A stretch of DNA of 64,000 nt from Spirochaetaceae bacterium (GCA_007695285.1 REEC01000125.1:232847-296846); one strand, 5' to 3'. Positions 8,440-17,247 are shown, counted from the first letter of the stretch. Notes: generated by a model not told the origin, from the sequence alone. Numbers and translations: made by a program.

Positions 8440-8679
8440 CTACTTGTCCAGCTGCGATTTCAGATAGTCGAGCGCGTCCTTGACGGTCTCGAACTCGTTC
8501 GCTTTCTCGTCAGGAATCGATATACCCATCTCTTCTTCGATGGCGTACACCAACTCATACGTGTCGAGGCTGTCCGCCCCAAGATCTTGTCGAAATGAGG
8601 ACTCAAGAGTGACCTTGCTCTCATCTACCTCAAGCTTGTCCGCGATCAGTTTCTTCATCTTTTCGAACAAATCATCCAT
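8440..8679 (-). CDS. acpP: Acyl carrier protein
   Basis: Carries acyl chains on phosphopantetheine in fatty-acid synthesis. 79 residues, acidic, with the modification motif GADSLDTYELVYAIEEE (the Ser of DSL near residue 37). GAGG upstream of the ATG at 8679. It follows rpmF by 24 bp, the usual rpmF-acpP pairing, and ends in a terminator. No other fab genes are beside it. Confidence 0.97.
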   Translation of the reverse strand: MDDLFEKMKKLIADKLEVDESKVTLESSFRQDLGADSLDTYELVYAIEEEMGISIPDEKANEFETVKDALDYLKSQLDK

Positions 8680-8703
8680 CGGTGTTCCTCCCCAGTTCTC
8701 GTG

Positions 8704-8892
8704 TTAACCCAGTTCTTCCGGGTCGAAGATTTGTTTGCCACGGTAGAATCCTGACTTCATATCAATTCGGTGTCTTCTAACCAATTCACCGGATTCCTGA
8801 CATGTGATCAGAGTCGGTAGCTTCAACTTTCCGTTGATCGAACGTCGACGGCGTGTTCTCGCTTTCGATGCACGATGCTTTGGTACAGCCAT
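8704..8892 (-). CDS. rpmF: 50S ribosomal protein L32
   Basis: Large-subunit ribosomal protein of 62 residues beginning MAVPKHRASKARTRRRRS. GGAGG lies 5 nt before the ATG at 8892. Only one Cys (CQESGE) remains of the zinc-ribbon set, so this is a zinc-independent type. In-frame sequence upstream of 8892 has no homology and includes the promoter. Co-transcribed with acpP. Confidence 0.95.
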   Translation of the reverse strand: MAVPKHRASKARTRRRRSINGKLKLPTLITCQESGELVRRHRIDMKSGFYRGKQIFDPEELG

Positions 8893-8917
8893 GATAACCT
8901 CCAAACAAGTGGTCAAA

Positions 8918-8946
8918 AAAATACCCGATGCCGGGCAACGTGTCAA
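8918..8946 (-). promoter_or_regulatory. Promoter of rpmF-acpP
   Basis: Minus-strand TTGACA (8941-8946), 17 nt, TATTTT (8918-8923), giving a leader of about 20 nt containing GGAGG. A second TTGACA lies at 8961-8966. Confidence 0.65.
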
Positions 8947-9020
8947 GCTTATTCGTACGCTGTCAATCGTACGCTTGTCGGCCCGAGTGATCGCGCTTCC
9001 CCTCTTCCAGGCACGCCTTG

Positions 9021-9521
9021 TTAATTCTTCACGCCGCGACGTTTTCTCCCGAGCTTCGCGAAAAGTGCGTCCGCAACGATCGGTGGAACGAGCTCCGAGA
9101 TGTCGCCGCTTAAGCGCGCCATCTCGCGTATCGAACTGGAACGCAAGACAAAATACCGTGGGTCGGTCGGCATGAAGATCGTTTCGATGTTCGCGTTTAA
9201 CCCGCGGTTTATCATCGATAACTCGAACTCGTAGTTGAAGTCGGCCAGAGCGCGCACGCCCCGAATCATCACCCGAGCGCCGACTTTTTCGGCGAACTCG
9301 ACTACCAGACGGTCCCACACGTGTACGTGTACGTTCGCGTAGTCCTTCGCTAAGTACGACATCATCTCGAACCGTTCATCGGCTGAGAACGAATACGCCT
9401 TTTCCGGATTCACTGCGATCACGACATCGAGTTCGGAGAAAATGCTCGAGGCTCGGTGCATGATGTTAACGTGTCCATTTGTCGGTGGATCGAACGACCC
9501 AGGATATATCGCACGAGGCAT
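9021..9521 (-). CDS. coaD: Phosphopantetheine adenylyltransferase
   Basis: Makes dephospho-CoA from ATP and 4'-phosphopantetheine. 166 residues. PGSFDPPTNGHVNIM (about 7-21) contains the TxGH nucleotidyl-transfer motif, VMIRGVRALADFNYE is near 85-100, and LRSSSIREMARLSGDISELVP near 125-145. It is upstream of rpmF-acpP, linking CoA and acyl-carrier supply. The start ATG sits 6 nt from a -10 hexamer, so its own mRNA is probably leaderless. Confidence 0.95.
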   Translation of the reverse strand: MPRAIYPGSFDPPTNGHVNIMHRASSIFSELDVVIAVNPEKAYSFSADERFEMMSYLAKDYANVHVHVWDRLVVEFAEKVGARVMIRGVRALADFNYEFELSMINRGLNANIETIFMPTDPRYFVLRSSSIREMARLSGDISELVPPIVADALFAKLGRKRRGVKN

Positions 9522-9527
9522 GTCGGC

Positions 9528-9556
9528 AGTCTACCGGCCGGGCCGCTCCACGTCAA
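9528..9556 (-). promoter_or_regulatory. Promoter of coaD, leaderless placement
   Basis: Minus-strand TTGACG (9551-9556), 17 nt, TAGACT (9528-9533), 6 nt to the ATG at 9521. Confidence 0.68.
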
Positions 9557-9566
9557 CGTTCCGAAG

Positions 9567-9575
9567 TGGTATACT
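9567..9575 (+). promoter_or_regulatory. Extended -10 promoter of the HEAT-repeat gene, leaderless placement
   Basis: TGgTATACT (9567-9575) has the extended -10 TGn, which can replace a -35; none is visible. The ATG follows after 7 nt. Confidence 0.6.
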
Positions 9576-9582
9576 TCTCCCA

Positions 9583-10299
9583 ATGGGTACGCTCCGTCCT
9601 CTGAGTATGCTTGTCGTTATCGTGCTCTCGGCGCCGCAACTGCTTGGCGACGACACACCTCGCTCTCCGGACCCGGCCACAACGCCGCCGGATTGGGTCC
9701 GCCCGGGTGAACCCGCTCCTCCGCTACCTGAGATCGAACGGCACGTCCTGCGCGCGCAGGCACGGGCCGCGGACCCGGCGATGCAAAAGGCCGCTCTACG
9801 CCGTTTTGAGACCCTCGTCGCAGCCGGTGCCCTGTCGCGCACCGATCACGAGAGTCTCGCCGTGCTCGCCTATCTGGCTACCCACGGCACGTACATCGGT
9901 TCCGCTCGGAATGACCCGCTGATTCGCATCAGGGCGACGGCTGTGCTCGGCGACGTCGGGGGCCAGGCTGCGCTCGATTTACTCGCCGAGGTAGTAAGAA
10001 CCGACACCGAAACTGCCGTCGTCGCGGAAGCCGTCCGATCAATTGGAAAGTTGCGACCCGAACCGAGTTCTCGTCTCGCTGTGCTTCTCGCCGACAGGCT
10101 CAAGCAACAGAACACCAGGGCCGGAGACCCGGCGTTGGTCATCGCGATTCTCAACACTGTCGAGTCGATTCACCTGAACTCGTGGGGATTTCACGATCCG
10201 GAGTTGTTTCTCGCGATCATCGAAGTGTATAACGGCCCTCACGCGGCGAACGTACGGAACACCTCGCTCAGAGTTCTCAACACGATGCGAGGACGTTAA
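9583..10299 (+). CDS. Exported HEAT-repeat protein, function unknown
   Basis: 238 residues: a short signal sequence (MGTLRPLSMLVVIVLSAPQLLG), a Pro-rich linker, then alpha-helical HEAT-like repeats, e.g. DPLIRIRATAVLGDVGGQAALDLLAEVVR and TAVVAEAVRSIGKL. A paralogue of the same size and plan is encoded at 33860-34564; both end in a helix closing with RGR. The ATG at 9583 is chosen because the hydrophobic leader starts there and a promoter abuts it; longer readings cross that promoter. Probably a periplasmic scaffold or sensor; function not recognised. Confidence 0.75.
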   Translation: MGTLRPLSMLVVIVLSAPQLLGDDTPRSPDPATTPPDWVRPGEPAPPLPEIERHVLRAQARAADPAMQKAALRRFETLVAAGALSRTDHESLAVLAYLATHGTYIGSARNDPLIRIRATAVLGDVGGQAALDLLAEVVRTDTETAVVAEAVRSIGKLRPEPSSRLAVLLADRLKQQNTRAGDPALVIAILNTVESIHLNSWGFHDPELFLAIIEVYNGPHAANVRNTSLRVLNTMRGR

Positions 10300-10305
10300 G
10301 GCGGA

Positions 10306-10707
10306 TCAGTCGCGGGAAATCCCCGGGCTTAACTCCCGCCGCCAGGGCTGTGGCTTCTCGTCCTCTTCGTAATTGATGACTTTCACAATCTCGAATTTTG
10401 ACGCACCGCCGGCTTTGTCGCGAACAACTGCAAAATTTCCACGCCCTATGTACGCAACACGCTCGCCCGGCGCGAGCTCTTCTCCCTCGGCGAGTTGTTT
10501 GTGAACGCACTCGAAGTGCGCGGGCTTATTGCTTCCGGCATGGTTAATCGCTGAAAAAATATCCGTGATTTTCTCGCCGCAGAGCGGGCACGGCTCGTAC
10601 TCACGCGCGGGAGGTAAGTCGGGCATCTTTATCTTTGATCGATCGAAATTTTTCCGTGGTTTTTTGAGTGGCGGCTTCCGTGCCGGTCGATTCGTCTTGT
10701 TTTTCAT
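10306..10707 (-). CDS. Conserved zinc-ribbon-like protein, function unknown
   Basis: 133 residues with a very basic N-terminus (KNKTNRPARKPPLKKPRKNFDRSKIKM) followed by a probable metal site CPLCGEK...H...HFEC (Cys near 40 and 43, His and Cys near 64-67), then a mixed domain ending VVRDKAGGASKFEIVKVINYEED. The basic tail and zinc knuckle suggest nucleic-acid binding. Its ATG overlaps the stop of the preceding small gene (ATGA), so it is the last gene of the ffh operon. Function not recognised. Confidence 0.7.
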   Translation of the reverse strand: MKNKTNRPARKPPLKKPRKNFDRSKIKMPDLPPAREYEPCPLCGEKITDIFSAINHAGSNKPAHFECVHKQLAEGEELAPGERVAYIGRGNFAVVRDKAGGASKFEIVKVINYEEDEKPQPWRRELSPGISRD

Positions 10708-10853
10708 CGCGCTCCCCCCTTCCCGACGATCTCATTCGTCAGCGTCTGCGCGATACGGTTAACCGCTGCGTCAATGTAGTCCTTGTCTTTTATCATATTC
10801 CTCAGAACCTCGATTCGCCGATAATCGATCATCGGCTTCCCGGGCTTAAACAC
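10704..10853 (-). CDS. Small protein, FlgM-like C-terminal pattern (tentative)
   Basis: A 49-residue product from the GTG at 10853 (GGGGAA upstream), overlapping the end of yraN by 8 bp and the next gene by ATGA. An in-frame ATG at 10832 is the alternative start. Most of it is two helices, RRIEVLRNMIKDKDY and AAVNRIAQTLTNEIV. The spacing of hydrophobics, the Y-x-D-x-A turn and the IA..L ending recall the sigma-28-binding C-terminus of anti-sigma factor FlgM. It is half the usual FlgM length, so this is a guess; the tight overlaps support it being a real gene. Confidence 0.5.
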   Translation of the reverse strand: MFKPGKPMIDYRRIEVLRNMIKDKDYIDAAVNRIAQTLTNEIVGKGGAR

Positions 10854-11208
10854 CGGATTCCCCGAACGCATTCGGGATGTGGGTGAGTCGTGATCCATCG
10901 AAAAAGACGACATCGAACCGAACCTCATACTCGACAAACTCGGGATGACTCTGCAAATAAACTCGGGCGGTTTGAAGAATTCTGCGGGCCTTCCGTCGAT
11001 CAACCGCGTGTTCCAAACCCTCGATCGGCACGTGTCGCCACGTTTTCACCTCAACAAACACGACCGTCGATCCGTATACTCCTATTATATCGACCTCACC
11101 CCTTCGCGTTCTGAAGTTAATTTCCCGAATGTCGTATCCCTTCGTCTCGAGAAATCGTTGTACGCGTCTCTCGCCCGCCTTACCGAGTCTCGCTGTCGCT
11201 ACACTCAC
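10846..11208 (-). CDS. YraN/UPF0102 family endonuclease-like protein
   Basis: 120 residues: GKAGERRVQRFLETKGYDI, then RTRRGEVDIIGVYGSTVVFVEVKTW, the E...D-x(n)-ExK core of a restriction-endonuclease-like fold. Biochemical role in most bacteria unclear. The GTG start at 11208 overlaps the stop of the HD-GYP gene (GTGA), so translation is coupled. Part of the ffh/flagellar operon. Confidence 0.9.
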   Translation of the reverse strand: MSVATARLGKAGERRVQRFLETKGYDIREINFRTRRGEVDIIGVYGSTVVFVEVKTWRHVPIEGLEHAVDRRKARRILQTARVYLQSHPEFVEYEVRFDVVFFDGSRLTHIPNAFGESGV

Positions 11209-12353
11209 GACTCGCCCTTCTTGCCGAGTTCGTTCGGATTAACCGCCTTCGCAACGAAGACGCTTTTTTCAACGTGGAGATCGATCACCGGTCCGTCGTC
11301 GTCGGGGAATTCCTTCCCCTCGGCGTCGATGATTACTTTGACGCGCGGTTTAAGCGGCGAATCGACGTTTATCTCGATGACACGCGCGATGCTCGCGTCG
11401 CTCAACAACACGATACTCCCGATCGGATAGATACCCATCGTCTTGATGAAAACCTTCAGAATATCCGGGTCAAATCGACGTGCGTTGTCGCTCAGAATCG
11501 TTCGCATCGCGGTGTAACCGATCATCGAGGTACGATACGGTCGCTTCGATACCATCGCCTCGAACGAATCGACGACCGAAACAATGCGCGCAGGCAGGAT
11601 AATGTCGGTGCCCGAGATCTTTTTGGGGTATCCGTTGCCGTCCCAGCGCTCTTGATGTTGCAACACGGCGACACCGATCTCCTCGGTGTACTTCATCTCG
11701 CGCGTTACGATTTTGTACGAATGAATCGGATGCGTCCTGATCAACTGAATTTCCTGGTCCGTAAGAGTCCCGCTCTTTCCTGAGATCTCGTCCGGTAGCC
11801 TGAGCATACCCACGTCGTGCAGAAGCGCCGCCGTAGCGAGATTCACAACCTTGTTCTTCGGCAACGCAAGGTTAAACCCGACGAGAATAGCGAGAATCGT
11901 CGAGTTGAGCGCATTCTCGACAGGCCCCGCGTTGCCCTGAAACCCATACAAAATAAACTGAACGATATCTTTCGAGTTTTGCTCGAGGTGATACACCAAC
12001 TGTCCGACGATATCGTCGATATCGTTCGTGTCACATTCGTCCTGATCGCGGATCTTTTGATGGATTCCGTTCAAACGCTTCGACAGTCCTTCGTAGAAGT
12101 CCTTCACCTTTTTCTGATCCGGCGAACTGAACGCACGCTGGAAAAACGACAAACCCGGATCGTGAAGCCCTGAAGTCTCGCGGATCAGCGAACCGTCGGT
12201 TTTTACGCTCGAAATGCCCCATTTTTCAAGACGCTTGATCTCTTTTTCCTTGAGCGGAACGCTTTCGGGCACAAGAAGAGTGTCGTCGTCGACAAAAACG
12301 GGTTTCGTGTACCGTTGACCGGGCTTCAAATCACCGACTGGGATGGTTCTCAT
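11205..12353 (-). CDS. HD-GYP domain protein, probable cyclic-di-GMP phosphodiesterase
   Basis: 382 residues. N-terminal DUF3391-like region (about 1-75: VGDLKPGQRYTKPVFVDDD). The HD-GYP domain spans about 145-310: LLHDVGMLRLPDE, RTHPIHSYKIV, LQHQERWDGNGYPKK, IVSVVDSFEAMVSKRPYR. All expected metal ligands (HD, two His, HQ) are visible, so it is likely active in degrading c-di-GMP. The ATG at 12353 lies 23 bp inside the flhX-like gene. Its place among flagellar genes suggests control of motility. Confidence 0.9.
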   Translation of the reverse strand: MRTIPVGDLKPGQRYTKPVFVDDDTLLVPESVPLKEKEIKRLEKWGISSVKTDGSLIRETSGLHDPGLSFFQRAFSSPDQKKVKDFYEGLSKRLNGIHQKIRDQDECDTNDIDDIVGQLVYHLEQNSKDIVQFILYGFQGNAGPVENALNSTILAILVGFNLALPKNKVVNLATAALLHDVGMLRLPDEISGKSGTLTDQEIQLIRTHPIHSYKIVTREMKYTEEIGVAVLQHQERWDGNGYPKKISGTDIILPARIVSVVDSFEAMVSKRPYRTSMIGYTAMRTILSDNARRFDPDILKVFIKTMGIYPIGSIVLLSDASIARVIEINVDSPLKPRVKVIIDAEGKEFPDDDGPVIDLHVEKSVFVAKAVNPNELGKKGES

Positions 12354-12600
12354 ATTCCTTCTCTCCGACTTTTTGTATAAAAACGAGAATATCTGCGATA
12401 ATCTCGTACAAATCCTCCGGGATCAAATCAAAAACATCAAGTGAAAACAAAACTTCTGCGGAATCCGGCGCGGATACGATCGGTATCCCGTGTTCGCCGG
12501 CGAGAGCAAGCAATCGTTTTGAGCTCATCCCGCTCGCTTTTGCCGAGATAAACGGCGCCGGCAGGCTCGCATCGTACGTGAGAGCTACGGCTTTTTTCAT
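12331..12600 (-). CDS. FlhX, cytoplasmic FlhB C-terminal-like flagellar export protein
   Basis: 89 residues aligned in pattern with the cytoplasmic domain of FlhB/YscU: AVALTYDASLPAPFISAKASGMSSKRLLALAGEHGIPIV..., ending DLIPEDLYEIIADILVFIQKV. No membrane domain and no NPTH self-cleavage site, which is the FlhX form; it can stand in for the FlhB C-terminus in substrate switching. Overlaps the next gene by 23 bp and follows the FliK-like gene, its functional partner in FlhB/FliK switching. Confidence 0.85.
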   Translation of the reverse strand: MKKAVALTYDASLPAPFISAKASGMSSKRLLALAGEHGIPIVSAPDSAEVLFSLDVFDLIPEDLYEIIADILVFIQKVGEKEYENHPSR

Positions 12601-12636
12601 GATCTACCTCAACGCGCACCGACCCAACCCGTTTCT

Positions 12637-13707
12637 TCATACCGACTCGTCGATGCGCGGTATTATACCGCGCACTCCGGGAATTGAAAACCCATCGTCG
12701 GTGTCGCGGGCACAAACCGAGACCCGCGTGAAACCACGCGGTCCAAAAAAACGCTTCAACGCGGCGGCGGCTCGGTCGGGGTCTATCCCGGCTCCGATGC
12801 TCGTGGGCGCCACACCGGTCGGGACCGAAACTTCCATCTCGCCCGCGGGCGGCGGTTTCCACGCAAACGAATACTCGTTGCCGCTAAACGTGACCGCAAG
12901 ACGGGCTCCCGCGACCTTCTTGCGGTGGGGAAGAAGCGCCGCCGTCAGGGTCGCGTCGATTTTCCCCCCGTCGGTCTCGAGCGAAAACGGAACGATAATC
13001 CAGTGATATCCCGAGCCACGCGCGTGGTTGAAAAACTGAAGGAAATTCTCCGGCACGTCGGTCGCACGGCGAATCGCAGCTCGTGTGGTCCGGAGCAACT
13101 CATCGCGTCGATCGCGTTTGCCGCGCCCGCGTCGATCCGAGTCTCCTCGACCTCGATCGTCGGTGGAGTCGTGTGAATCACGTCCGTGGACAAACCCGGG
13201 AAGCCCTTCGATATCACGGGCCTCAAAACCGAAACCTTTGTCTCTGAACACGCCAAGAAGCCACAGCGTGCGCTCGTCGAACCGGCCCGCTCTGCGTGCC
13301 GTTCTGAGCAAAGATACCAGCGAGTCCGTCACGGGCAACCCACCCGCGCCGAGGATCCGGATAGCTGCATCGACCAAACGCTCGTTCGCGGCGCCCTGCA
13401 TGCCGGAAACACCGCCGCTCTGCGTCACTTCGATCGTCGGGATGAGTCCGCCCGCGATAACACGACCGACAAACGTTCGGCCCGGTAAGCCCTGGGCACG
13501 GCCTGCGTCGGTGCCGGCTTTGAGCACGACGGTCACTGATATCGGCGAGTTCCCGGACATGGGACGGATCACGACATTCCACGCGCCGTTCGGTGCGCGG
13601 GACTCAACAGTGAAGACTACCCGGCTGCCCGGAGAGATTGCGCCGCCGGATCGCCCGGCGGCAACGTGAGACGGCGTACGCCCGAGTGGGTCGGCTGGAC
13701 CGGGCAT
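12637..13707 (-). CDS. FliK-like flagellar hook-length control protein (probable)
   Basis: 356 residues: low-complexity N-terminal half rich in Gly, Arg and Asp, including a GRDSHDSTDDRGRGDSDRRGRGKRD stretch near 175-198. The C-terminal domain (about 235-340) has alternating hydrophobics, HWIIVPFSLETDGGKIDATLTAALLP..., like FliK C-terminal domains. Sequence identity to FliK is not obvious by eye; the call rests on architecture and on the flhX neighbour. No clear ribosome binding site; 12 bp after rplS. Confidence 0.62.
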   Translation of the reverse strand: MPGPADPLGRTPSHVAAGRSGGAISPGSRVVFTVESRAPNGAWNVVIRPMSGNSPISVTVVLKAGTDAGRAQGLPGRTFVGRVIAGGLIPTIEVTQSGGVSGMQGAANERLVDAAIRILGAGGLPVTDSLVSLLRTARRAGRFDERTLWLLGVFRDKGFGFEARDIEGLPGFVHGRDSHDSTDDRGRGDSDRRGRGKRDRRDELLRTTRAAIRRATDVPENFLQFFNHARGSGYHWIIVPFSLETDGGKIDATLTAALLPHRKKVAGARLAVTFSGNEYSFAWKPPPAGEMEVSVPTGVAPTSIGAGIDPDRAAAALKRFFGPRGFTRVSVCARDTDDGFSIPGVRGIIPRIDESV

Positions 13708-13719
13708 ACAAAAACGAGA

Positions 13720-14097
13720 TTATCCGGCTTTTTCGGTCTTGGCGTGCACTTTCTTGCGAACGAGCTCGCGGACTTTGGCGGATTTGCCTACTCGGTCCCG
13801 AATGTAGTAAAGCTTCGCACGTCGAACACGGCCCTTGCGGACCATTTCGATTTTTTGAATGCGCGGTGAGTGCAGCGGAAAAATTCTTTCCACCCCGACA
13901 CCGTACGACATTTTCCGGACGGTGAATGTCCGACTGATACCGCCGTTTTGAATCGCGATCACCAGCCCTTCGTATACTTGAACCCGTTCGGTCTTTCCTT
14001 CAACAATCGTGAAATGGACGCGGACGGTGTCTCCGGCGCGAAAGCTCTCCACGCCATCCTTCATTTGTTCCGCTTCGATACTCTTCATTACGTCCAT
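13720..14097 (-). CDS. rplS: 50S ribosomal protein L19
   Basis: 125 residues, with [44 protein letters not shown] and [43 protein letters not shown], the family core. AGGAG 6 nt upstream of the ATG at 14097. It follows trmD by 10 bp, the usual rpsP-rimM-trmD-rplS order. Confidence 0.97.
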   Translation of the reverse strand: MDVMKSIEAEQMKDGVESFRAGDTVRVHFTIVEGKTERVQVYEGLVIAIQNGGISRTFTVRKMSYGVGVERIFPLHSPRIQKIEMVRKGRVRRAKLYYIRDRVGKSAKVRELVRKKVHAKTEKAG

Positions 14098-14107
14098 GTT
14101 TTGCTCC

Positions 14108-14800
14108 TCACGAACTTCCGTGCGCCCGAACGTACCGTTCGATCAGATCCGGCCGCACACGCCGTGTTCTTTCGATCATTTTTTCCCGCCGCCACGCGGC
14201 GATCTGCGCATGGTGCCCGGAAACGAGCACACGCGGCACGGAGTCTCCCCGATAATCTGCCGGCCGCGTGTAATGCGGGTATTCCAGGAGTCCGTCGGCA
14301 AAGCTTTCTTCCGCGAGTGACTCTCCGTTGATCACTCCTTCGCATACACGGTACACCGCATCGATCACGACCAGAGCCGCAACCTCACCCGATGACACCA
14401 CGTAATCGCCGATAGAAACCTCATCAGTAACATACCGGTCTATAACGCGCTGGTCAATCCCTTCGTACCGCCCACACAGAATCACGATCTCGTTCTCGTT
14501 CGAGAAATCGTGTATCAACGCGGTATCGAGCGGAGTACCGCCCGGAGACACGTACACCGTACGTCTGTTTCGAGCACCTACCCACTCGAGGGCACGAGCG
14601 ACGGGCTCGGGTTTCAAGACCATACCCGCGCCGCCACCATACGGCAGATCGTCGCAGCGTCGATGAACATCAAACGCAAAATCCCTGATATTCATGAGGC
14701 GGTACGACATTACGTCTCGTTTAACCGCCTTTGCCATGATCGAAGAGATGAAGTAAGCCTCGAGAATCTCGGGAAATAGACTCAGGACCGTCATTTTCAT
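14108..14800 (-). CDS. trmD: tRNA (guanine-N1-)-methyltransferase
   Basis: Methylates G37 of tRNAs using SAM. 230 residues. SPOUT trefoil-knot motifs: [17 protein letters not shown] (about 50-66), [11 protein letters not shown] (83-93), [15 protein letters not shown] (109-123), [26 protein letters not shown] (128-153). Start ATG overlaps the rimM stop (ATGA). Confidence 0.97.
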   Translation of the reverse strand: MKMTVLSLFPEILEAYFISSIMAKAVKRDVMSYRLMNIRDFAFDVHRRCDDLPYGGGAGMVLKPEPVARALEWVGARNRRTVYVSPGGTPLDTALIHDFSNENEIVILCGRYEGIDQRVIDRYVTDEVSIGDYVVSSGEVAALVVIDAVYRVCEGVINGESLAEESFADGLLEYPHYTRPADYRGDSVPRVLVSGHHAQIAAWRREKMIERTRRVRPDLIERYVRAHGSS

Positions 14801-15309
14801 TCGAGAATCCAGTCCACAAGCAACTCCATCGTTCTCGCGCGCACGTTCACCGGCCCGACGAATTTTTTTATGAACGGTACGATGACGGTTCGGCCGTCGA
14901 TCGTCTCGACGTCGAGCATCGTGACGTCACCGTTTTCCCACGTCGACGTCACGGTTCCTCGTTCATCTCCGCCGTACACTACGCGGACGCCGCATAACTC
15001 GGCGGCGTAGTACTCATCGCGTCGCTTTTTCGCAGCCTCTTTCTTGTCGACGTACACGAGATACCCGTTGTACGTGCGAGCCTGCTCAGGCGTCGCTATC
15101 TCGGCAAATTTGACGATGATCGAGTTCGAGTGGGTCTTGATGCTCTCTATCGCGAGGTCCGGTACGATCCGTTCTCCGTCGGAGCTCCGGAGCTCCACGC
15201 GCCGCAGACGAAAGAAGTGGTCCGTTTCGCCTGAAAAGCTATGGATTTTCACCTCACCGCGGACGCCGTGTGACGTCCGGATGACACCGATCGCGATCTT
15301 CTCAGTCAA
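14797..15309 (-). CDS. rimM: 16S rRNA processing protein RimM
   Basis: 30S maturation factor that binds S19. 170 residues: N-terminal barrel IAIGVIRTSHGVRGEVKIHSFSGETDHF and C-terminal PRC barrel (YYAAELCGVRVV, DVETIDGRTVIVPFIKKFV). The start is TTG at 15309, inside the last codons of khpA (8-bp overlap, TTGACTGA), so translation probably depends on khpA. Confidence 0.94.
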   Translation of the reverse strand: MTEKIAIGVIRTSHGVRGEVKIHSFSGETDHFFRLRRVELRSSDGERIVPDLAIESIKTHSNSIIVKFAEIATPEQARTYNGYLVYVDKKEAAKKRRDEYYAAELCGVRVVYGGDERGTVTSTWENGDVTMLDVETIDGRTVIVPFIKKFVGPVNVRARTMELLVDWILE

Positions 15310-15535
15310 GGATTTCCAGAACGACTCTCTTGCCGGTTTTCGTCGACGATGCGCTCAAGATAGTGCGCAACGCTTTCGCTATTCGTCCGTGTTTACCGAT
15401 AACCTTGCCGATATCGTCGGGCGACACTCTCAACTCCAGGATCGTTGACTTCTCACCTTCGATCACGTTTACTTCAACCGATTCGGGATCGTCCACCAAC
15501 GCCTTGGCCACGTAACTCACGAGCTCTTTTTCCAC
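15302..15535 (-). CDS. khpA: KH-domain RNA-binding protein KhpA
   Basis: 77 residues. EKELVSYVAKALVDDPESVEV followed by SPDDIGKVIGKHGRIAKALRTILSA, the KH fold with its GxxG loop (GKHG). Starts at the GTG at 15535, with AAGGAG upstream; the in-frame extension upstream falls in the rpsP-khpA gap and lacks a ribosome binding site. Acts with KhpB/Jag in other bacteria as an RNA chaperone. Between rpsP and rimM as is usual. Confidence 0.94.
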   Translation of the reverse strand: MEKELVSYVAKALVDDPESVEVNVIEGEKSTILELRVSPDDIGKVIGKHGRIAKALRTILSASSTKTGKRVVLEILD

Positions 15536-15621
15536 AGAGGTCTCCTTACAGTTCGGAATTGTCCGCGTCGTGATCGATCGTGCCCGGGGTCGATCGTGCA
15601 CCACCGGACGCGTGCCGTGTG

Positions 15622-15870
15622 TTACAGCGTGATGTTATTCTTGTTCAGGAGCTTTTTCACGGTAGCGGTCGGAAGAGCACCTTTTGCGAGCCACTCGCGA
15701 ATTCTGTCCTCTTTCAGCCTGACCTGATCCTCTTCCGCTCCGATCGGATGGTATAGTCCGACTTCCTCGAGCGCGCGGCCGTCACGCGGCTCCCGCGAAT
15801 CTATCACCACGATACGATAGTACGGTCTCTTTTTTGATCCGAATCTCTTCAAACGAATTTTGGCGCTCAC
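15622..15870 (-). CDS. rpsP: 30S ribosomal protein S16
   Basis: 82 residues: [44 protein letters not shown] core. GTG start at 15870 with GGAGG 5 nt upstream. 12 bp after ffh. Confidence 0.97.
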   Translation of the reverse strand: MSAKIRLKRFGSKKRPYYRIVVIDSREPRDGRALEEVGLYHPIGAEEDQVRLKEDRIREWLAKGALPTATVKKLLNKNNITL

Positions 15871-15882
15871 GCGTTCCTCCTG

Positions 15883-17217
15883 CTACATTCCACCAAGGCG
15901 TGACATCATGTTCGCCTGGTATTTCTTGTTTTTCGTCATCTTCTTCATCATCAGACGCATTTTCTCGAACTTTTTCAATAGTCTGTTCACATCGTACACA
16001 GACGTTCCACTTCCACGAGCGATTCTTTTCCGACGCGGTGGCCCGACGATTCGATGATTCAGCCGTTCCTGCCTCGTCATCGAGAGGATGATCGCCTCTT
16101 CGTGCTTCATCTCCGACTCATTGATGTCGTCCTCGTCGATTTTTCCCTTCATACCGGGAATCATCTCGATCATCGACTGAAGCGATCCCATCTTCTTCAC
16201 GCGTTGAAACTGGTCGAGATAGTCCTGCAACGTAAACGTCGCCGACTGCATCTTTTCCTGCAGTTCCATCGCCTCGGACTCGTCGATCGTCTCCTGCGCC
16301 TTTTCGACGAGCGACACGATATCACCCATCCCAAGGATGCGTGACGCGATCCGCTCGGGGTAGAACGGCTCGAGATCCTCGAGTTTCTCCCCGACGCCGA
16401 TGAACTTGATCGGTTTACCGGTGATCGATTTCAGACTCAACGCGGCGCCGCCCCGCGCGTCGGAATCGAACTTCGTCAAGATGATGCCGGTCAAACCAAC
16501 CGCTTCGTCGAACGCTTTGGCCACATCGACCGCGTTCTGCCCCGTCATCGAGTCGGCGACCAGAATGACTTCATCCGGCTCCGAAATACGCCGAATTTCG
16601 GCGATCTCGGCCATCAACGTCTCATCGATCTGCATCCGCCCGGACGTATCGACAAGAATCGTGTCGAACCCGGCTTTTCTACCGTACTTCAACGCGTTCC
16701 CGACAACTTTCGTCGCGTCGGTCGCGTCGGTTTCCGAGTAAACCTCGACTTCGACCTGCCGGCCGAGTACATTCAGTTGATCGACCGCCGCCGGACGAAC
16801 CAGGTCCGCCGCGACCAGCAAAGGTTTGCGCCCTTCTCGCGTCAGTCGACGCGCCAACTTCGCCGCGGTCGTCGTTTTTCCGGAACCTTGAAGCCCCAAA
16901 AGAAGCACCACGGACGAGACGTCCGGTCCTCGTAACTCCAGCCCTTTGCGCTCATCGCCAAGAAGCGCGACCATCCGGTCGTGCACGATCTTGACGAACT
17001 GCTCCCCGGGTTTCACGGACTTCAGGACCGCATCGCCGGTAGCGTCCTCGAGAGTGCGGTTCACAAACCGCCGCACAACCCTCAGGTTGACGTCCGCCTC
17101 GAGTAAAGCAATTTTTATTTCGTCGACCGCGTCACGGACGTTCTTCTCCGATATCTTGGCTTGGCCGCCAATCTGCCGGAGCACATCCGATAACTTGTCG
17201 GAGATTCGATCAAGCAT
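15883..17217 (-). CDS. ffh: Signal recognition particle GTPase Ffh
   Basis: Targets membrane proteins to the translocon with 4.5S RNA and FtsY. 444 residues: N domain; G domain with GLQGSGKTTTAAKLA (about 108-122), DTSGRM (about 190) and TKFDSDARGG (about 248); Met-rich M domain (about 300-444) with MIPGMKG, SMTRQERLNH and a tail of MRLMMKKM, which binds RNA and signal peptides. First gene of the large minus-strand operon, with an excellent promoter. Confidence 0.97.
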   Translation of the reverse strand: MLDRISDKLSDVLRQIGGQAKISEKNVRDAVDEIKIALLEADVNLRVVRRFVNRTLEDATGDAVLKSVKPGEQFVKIVHDRMVALLGDERKGLELRGPDVSSVVLLLGLQGSGKTTTAAKLARRLTREGRKPLLVAADLVRPAAVDQLNVLGRQVEVEVYSETDATDATKVVGNALKYGRKAGFDTILVDTSGRMQIDETLMAEIAEIRRISEPDEVILVADSMTGQNAVDVAKAFDEAVGLTGIILTKFDSDARGGAALSLKSITGKPIKFIGVGEKLEDLEPFYPERIASRILGMGDIVSLVEKAQETIDESEAMELQEKMQSATFTLQDYLDQFQRVKKMGSLQSMIEMIPGMKGKIDEDDINESEMKHEEAIILSMTRQERLNHRIVGPPRRKRIARGSGTSVYDVNRLLKKFEKMRLMMKKMTKNKKYQANMMSRLGGM

Positions 17218-17247
17218 TATTTCGGAACCACACGAGTATCACTCCGA

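Noticed and set aside
8893..9318. N-terminal extension of L32
   Set aside because: In frame but overlaps coaD and contains the promoter; L32 starts at 8892 with GGAGG.
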